Below, in pieces: positions 60,652-64,000 of a stretch of DNA of 64,000 nucleotides. A program made the translations under genes and the position numbers. Within the stretch, counting starts at the first letter, position 1, and the number at the start of each line of letters is the position of its first letter. The stretch is from Polyangiaceae bacterium (lineage in GTDB: Bacteria > Myxococcota_A > Polyangia > Polyangiales > Polyangiaceae), in NCBI GenBank assembly GCA_016712345.1, contig JADJRH010000002.1:124001-188000 (forward strand), given 5' to 3'. Below the pieces are notes generated by a model that saw only the letters and a list, made by a program, of their open reading frames with translations, was not told the origin of the DNA and searched no databases.

Positions 60652-60666
60652 GTGTGTGAAGCGTAC

Positions 60667-62784
60667 TCAAGCCTGGGGAGATTGCACCTCTGACTCCAGC
60701 GACGCGCGTGCCCCAGTCAGGTCAAACAGCCTTGATACCTGAAGCTCGTTCAACTGCTCCGCCGGTAGACATGGCTCGAACTTAGAAAGCGCCGTTTTGG
60801 CGGCAGCCTGCGCCGATTCGCGCAGGTCATTGCTGTTGGGTCTACCCTGCTCCTGAAAGCCCCGCAGCGTTTGCCTAACAGCCACAAGGCTCTTCCCCGC
60901 CTCGTCCACCAATGTCAGGTGCGTATTGCGAGCAATCGCGCGCCCACCCAATGCGCGCTCCAACATACGCCCCAGAAGTGTGTTGGCCGCGCCCCCGGCA
61001 AACGTCCACCAAGTGATTGAGTCTTTGTCACTCAGCAAGGTTCGCCCTTCGCGCAAAAAACCATGTTCCGCGCGGCTTGTGGCAAGCACTTTGCGAGCGC
61101 GTTGTGAGCACCACGGCGCCGTCTCATCACTGAGCAGCACCCGTTTTATCGCTTGGCACAGCTCGTATCCAAGAAACCTCGGCCCGCCCGACCAACGCGG
61201 CGCCCGCCCGTCTTTGGTGGGGCGCACAATACAAATCCCCCTCTCCCACTCAATGTGCACCACCTCCCAAGCTTGCCCTGCCAAAACGAACGTGCTGTCT
61301 TTCCCGGTGGCAGTGATGGTACGCAAAAATGTTGCGTCCACCACACCAATTTCGCGCGCGTCGGCTTTGACGGTGATCATTCGCGGCGCGTCGAATACCG
61401 CATAAAGTGCCTCGAAGTTGGCTCGGCCATACCGCTTTTCGCCTTCGGTCCCGAGCCAAATCTTACCATCTTGGTTCGCCAGGATCGTTCGGTCCAACAT
61501 GGTGTCAATCAGAGCTTCGCGCTCCGTCGCCGCAATGTCAGAAAAGGCCGAACTGCCCTCAAACCAACCGGCAATATCCCCTCGAACTACGCCTCGACGC
61601 TCTACCGCCAACCCCAAAATCTGATGCGCCAGAATGTGATGCGCCCTCCGCCAAGGCTGAACCGGTTCTACCCATCCCTCCTTGAAGAGCTGCAACAGCG
61701 CCGCCGATTGAAGTAAGGTCGCATCGGTGGTCGCCAAAAACGTGCAGTTCGGGGTGGTGCCTTCCCGCCGACCTGTTCTACCCATCCGCTGCAAAAACGC
61801 GGCAACCGTGGGTGGACTGTCAACCTGAAGCACGTGGTCGAGGTCACCCACATCAATCCCCAGCTCCAGCGCGCTGGTAGCTACAATGACGCAGTCTTTC
61901 CCGTCTTGAAAGGCCCGCTCGGCGTCGCGCCGTTCAGTTGCGCCGAGCGAACCATGGGAGACAAACGTGGTAACCCCACCTTGCCTCAAAAGGTTGCCCA
62001 ATTCTTCAGCCTTGCGCCGCGAGTCAACAAACGCGAGCCGCTTTTTTCCAGGGTGAAGTGCCCGCACCAACGTGGCGGCGTTTTCAAGCGAGCCCACGTA
62101 GTCCAATGTCAAGTCAGGTTTTTTTCGAGCGCCGCCCGGGTCTACCATTTCACCCGGCCGCGTGGAGCTGCCTCGCATCCATTGCAAGATCTCCTCTGGA
62201 TTACCCACCGTGGCTGACAGACCAATTCGCTGCACATCGCGGCCACAAAACCGCGTAAAACGCTCCAACAATGCCGACAAATGAGCGCCTCGATCATCCC
62301 CTGCAAACGCGTGAATCTCGTCGATCACCACGGCGCGCAAACCTGAAAAGAGCGCGCGCGCCGGAACGTTGGGGCTGATGAGCATTGCCTCCAACGATTC
62401 AGGTGTGGTGAGGAGAATATCAGCCGGGCTGGCCACAAACCGCTTTTTTGCGCTCGCCGTCACATCTCCATGCCACTTAAAAACCCGCCGCCCCAACACC
62501 GATGCGTACCTTTCAAGCCGTTGTTCTTGGTTGTTGAGCAGCGCGCGAATAGGGCAAAGGTAGATCACCGAAACCGGCCGCCAGTCGCCCTCGTCCATGG
62601 CTGACAGCAACGGAAAAAATGCCGCTTCGGTTTTTCCGCCCGCTGTGGGCGCCAACACAACACAGTTTTTCCCATCTAAAATGGTTTCAATCGCCCGCTC
62701 TTGAACCGGCCGCAGCGAGTTAAACCCAAGGGTGTGCACCACCTGATATTGAAACGCCGGGGTGAGCCGATCAAACGCGGTCAT
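60667..62784 (-). CDS. Lhr-like superfamily II helicase, BrxHI-like
   Basis: A 705-residue ATP-dependent DNA/RNA helicase. Motifs: Q-like NSLRPVQERAIETIL, I LAPTAGGKTEA, II VVIDEIHAFAG (DEIH), III GLSATVGNP, V/VI VDSPPTVAAFLQRMGRTGRR. After the helicase core comes a region rich in Trp and aromatics (YAVFDAPRMITVKADAREIG...) as in Lhr-type helicases, but the whole protein is about half the size of canonical Lhr. It overlaps the upstream ATPase gene by ATGA. Small Lhr-like helicases adjoining a DUF2791 ATPase are the BrxHI-BrxD pair of BREX type 2 and also occur in Ter-associated operons. I infer a DNA-processing defence role. Confidence 0.85.
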   Translation of the reverse strand: MTAFDRLTPAFQYQVVHTLGFNSLRPVQERAIETILDGKNCVVLAPTAGGKTEAAFFPLLSAMDEGDWRPVSVIYLCPIRALLNNQEQRLERYASVLGRRVFKWHGDVTASAKKRFVASPADILLTTPESLEAMLISPNVPARALFSGLRAVVIDEIHAFAGDDRGAHLSALLERFTRFCGRDVQRIGLSATVGNPEEILQWMRGSSTRPGEMVDPGGARKKPDLTLDYVGSLENAATLVRALHPGKKRLAFVDSRRKAEELGNLLRQGGVTTFVSHGSLGATERRDAERAFQDGKDCVIVATSALELGIDVGDLDHVLQVDSPPTVAAFLQRMGRTGRREGTTPNCTFLATTDATLLQSAALLQLFKEGWVEPVQPWRRAHHILAHQILGLAVERRGVVRGDIAGWFEGSSAFSDIAATEREALIDTMLDRTILANQDGKIWLGTEGEKRYGRANFEALYAVFDAPRMITVKADAREIGVVDATFLRTITATGKDSTFVLAGQAWEVVHIEWERGICIVRPTKDGRAPRWSGGPRFLGYELCQAIKRVLLSDETAPWCSQRARKVLATSRAEHGFLREGRTLLSDKDSITWWTFAGGAANTLLGRMLERALGGRAIARNTHLTLVDEAGKSLVAVRQTLRGFQEQGRPNSNDLRESAQAAAKTALSKFEPCLPAEQLNELQVSRLFDLTGARASLESEVQSPQA

Positions 62785-64000
62785 TCGGAGGTAGACTTGG
62801 TGTCTTGGCCAAGGTCGATCTGAATTTCATCGGCCGACCGAGCGATCCCGGCGGCGGCGCGTTCTTGGTCGTTCATTTCGCTGGGATCCACCCCCAGTGC
62901 CCCGTGCACCTCCGGCTCAAACTCAGGGTGCTCATCGACTTGGTCGAGCAGCGCCACAAGCCGCCGTAGGTAGATTCGCGGGGCTACCCCCACCTTACCA
63001 CCCAAAACGCCCGCCACCTTGGTTGCAAGCGCGCGAAGCACCGGATCGCCCACTTTGGACAAAATTCTGTCTTTGGCATCTGACGGGTAGATTTCGCGAA
63101 CACGCGCTCCCACCGTGACGAGCTTTTCTAAGTCAAACGGCAGGAGTCGAATTTGTGGGGCACGCGCACTGTCGAACTTGGGGTCGGCGGCAAATGGAGT
63201 TTGCAACCGTTCTGCGAGCGCGGGTGCGCGCTTGATCCCCTGCGGTCCGTCAAAAAAAAGCGGCGTACCTGTGATGAGCACATAAAGCCCCGGGTAACGT
63301 TCAGCCGCGAGATCATCAATGAGTTGGCGGAGCGCATTCAGGCTTTTTTCTCGGTTGTCGGCCCGCACACGCTGAATGGTTTCCACTTCGTCGAGCACCA
63401 GTAAAAGCCCCTTGCGCCCTGTCTGTTTCAGCACTTCCAACTGGCCTCGAAAAAAGCCGGCGGCGCTGTCATTGTCAAGGTCGCCTTTCAGGTTGGCAAC
63501 CCGCAGCACTCCCGCGCCCACGTTGGGTTGCCCCATGAGCCACGCAATCAACCCCTCGGCCACGGCATTGTCGCCGCGAACACGTGCCCCATGACAAGCG
63601 CGCAACGCCGCTGAAAATTGCGGTTGCGTGGCGCTCACATGCCGCAGCCGCTTTTCTAAAACATCCCCCACCTCTTTCTCAACGGCCTCCACGTTGTTCG
63701 GGTCGAGCTGACCCTGACCGAGCACTTCTTCTTCGAGTTGAAAAAACCACCGGTCTACCAGCGACCGAAATGCACCGTCGGCCCACTCTTTGGTTTGGAG
63801 TGCCTCCATGGCCCGCCGGTAGACGGTTTCCATTCTGTAGAGGGGCGTGTCCAATTCAGAGATCTGAACCACAGCCGTGGCAAAACCTCTCTCCAACGCC
63901 CGGTGTTCAAGCCAACGAGCAAAAAAGGTCTTCCCTGTTCCGTATTCGCCTCGAACAGCTTTGAATTTACCTTTACCGGTGGCCACCGTTTCAAGTTCTT
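62781..64000 (-). CDS. DUF2791 (BrxD-like) P-loop ATPase, 5' end outside window
   Basis: About 406 residues visible. The first residues read ELETVATGKGKFKAVRGEY, with the frame still open at the edge; BrxD homologues usually start ~50 residues before Walker A, so the real start is likely beyond 64000. The GTG at 63986 is a fallback. Walker A is RGEYGTGKTFFARWL and Walker B LLLVLDEVETIQR, then VLITGTPLFFDGPQGIKR, as in DUF2791. A winged-helix C terminus ends in a Glu/Asp-rich tail. In BREX type 2 this ATPase, with the helicase, accompanies PglW/X/Y/Z. Which system this is depends on the genes to the right. Confidence 0.85.
   Translation of the reverse strand, partial: ELETVATGKGKFKAVRGEYGTGKTFFARWLEHRALERGFATAVVQISELDTPLYRMETVYRRAMEALQTKEWADGAFRSLVDRWFFQLEEEVLGQGQLDPNNVEAVEKEVGDVLEKRLRHVSATQPQFSAALRACHGARVRGDNAVAEGLIAWLMGQPNVGAGVLRVANLKGDLDNDSAAGFFRGQLEVLKQTGRKGLLLVLDEVETIQRVRADNREKSLNALRQLIDDLAAERYPGLYVLITGTPLFFDGPQGIKRAPALAERLQTPFAADPKFDSARAPQIRLLPFDLEKLVTVGARVREIYPSDAKDRILSKVGDPVLRALATKVAGVLGGKVGVAPRIYLRRLVALLDQVDEHPEFEPEVHGALGVDPSEMNDQERAAAGIARSADEIQIDLGQDTKSTSE

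Noticed and set aside
1..64000. Search for tRNA, rRNA and known riboswitches
   Set aside because: No conserved T-loop/acceptor pattern, rRNA block or recognisable riboswitch core was seen by eye; covariance-model searches were not possible.
1..64000. GCGATCGC (HIP1) as an over-represented palindrome
   Set aside because: A few copies are seen but mostly in Arg/Ala/Ile-coding G/C-rich DNA; enrichment is not obvious without a computed count.

Overview
The window looks like a chromosomal segment of a Myxococcota-type (myxobacterial, 'deltaproteobacterial') genome. This is inferred from gene content: Hanks-type Ser/Thr kinases, one fused to an AAA ATPase and TPRs; FHA domains attached to a sigma-54 activator and to a ribbon-helix-helix-like segment; many lipoproteins with Ala/Pro-rich linkers; a Cys-rich CGGCG-type repeat lipoprotein; a MopE-like metal-binding motif; and an FtsK with a very long Ala/Pro linker. 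I saw no rRNA, tRNA, CRISPR array, intact transposase or prophage. Coding density is high, with many 4-bp ATGA overlaps.

Layout. 1-6.3 kb: a partial PAS histidine kinase faces an operon of a sulfatase-fold membrane protein, a formylglycine-generating-enzyme-like protein, an SH3-like protein and guanine deaminase. 6.3-13.2 kb: a 280-bp dispersed repeat, then envelope genes (Asp-box lipoprotein, GHSMG hydrolase, LVIVD-repeat lipoprotein) and a small UPF0016 transporter. 13.2-24 kb: a giant kinase-ATPase-TPR protein, a DUF885 lipoprotein, a kinase with a PEGA tail, an EamA exporter, an FHA-sigma54 activator and a Lys-rich secreted protein. 24-31 kb: a glycosyltransferase, a small anchored protein, an HPt protein, a second FGE-like lipoprotein, and a translationally coupled ATPase-TPR pair of unknown function. 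31-35 kb: the rph-rdgB-atpZ-atpI operon, a 35-residue basic protein, and a coupled pair of a small acidic protein and a subtilisin-like protease. 35-44 kb: repeats, a membrane protein with N-terminal TxxD motifs, a methyltransferase, a Cys-rich lipoprotein, a response regulator and a nitrilase-family enzyme. 44-54 kb: a four-gene operon (HEAT-like lipoprotein, RHH-FHA protein, L,D-transpeptidase, UbiB kinase) divergent from ftsK. 54-64 kb: a multispanning membrane protein, a 1170-residue Pro/Ala-rich protein, a VapBC-type toxin-antitoxin pair, and at the right edge a Lhr-like helicase and DUF2791 ATPase resembling the BrxHI/BrxD pair of BREX type 2 systems.

Three sequence-level patterns cut across genes. 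The palindrome GTGTACAC recurs far more often than chance in coding and intergenic DNA, and collapses into a ~15-bp periodic array at 44.0-44.1 kb. A ~270-bp imperfect inverted-repeat element built of CACGGAG units occurs four times, one copy split by other DNA and one half-deleted. The heptamer TCTACCC/GGGTAGA is also frequent. The leads I rank highest are the right-edge BrxD/BrxHI-like module, the unassigned ATPase-TPR pair, the degenerate sulfatase/FGE pair, the TxxD-repeat membrane protein as a possible FHA ligand, and the GTGTACAC phenomenon.
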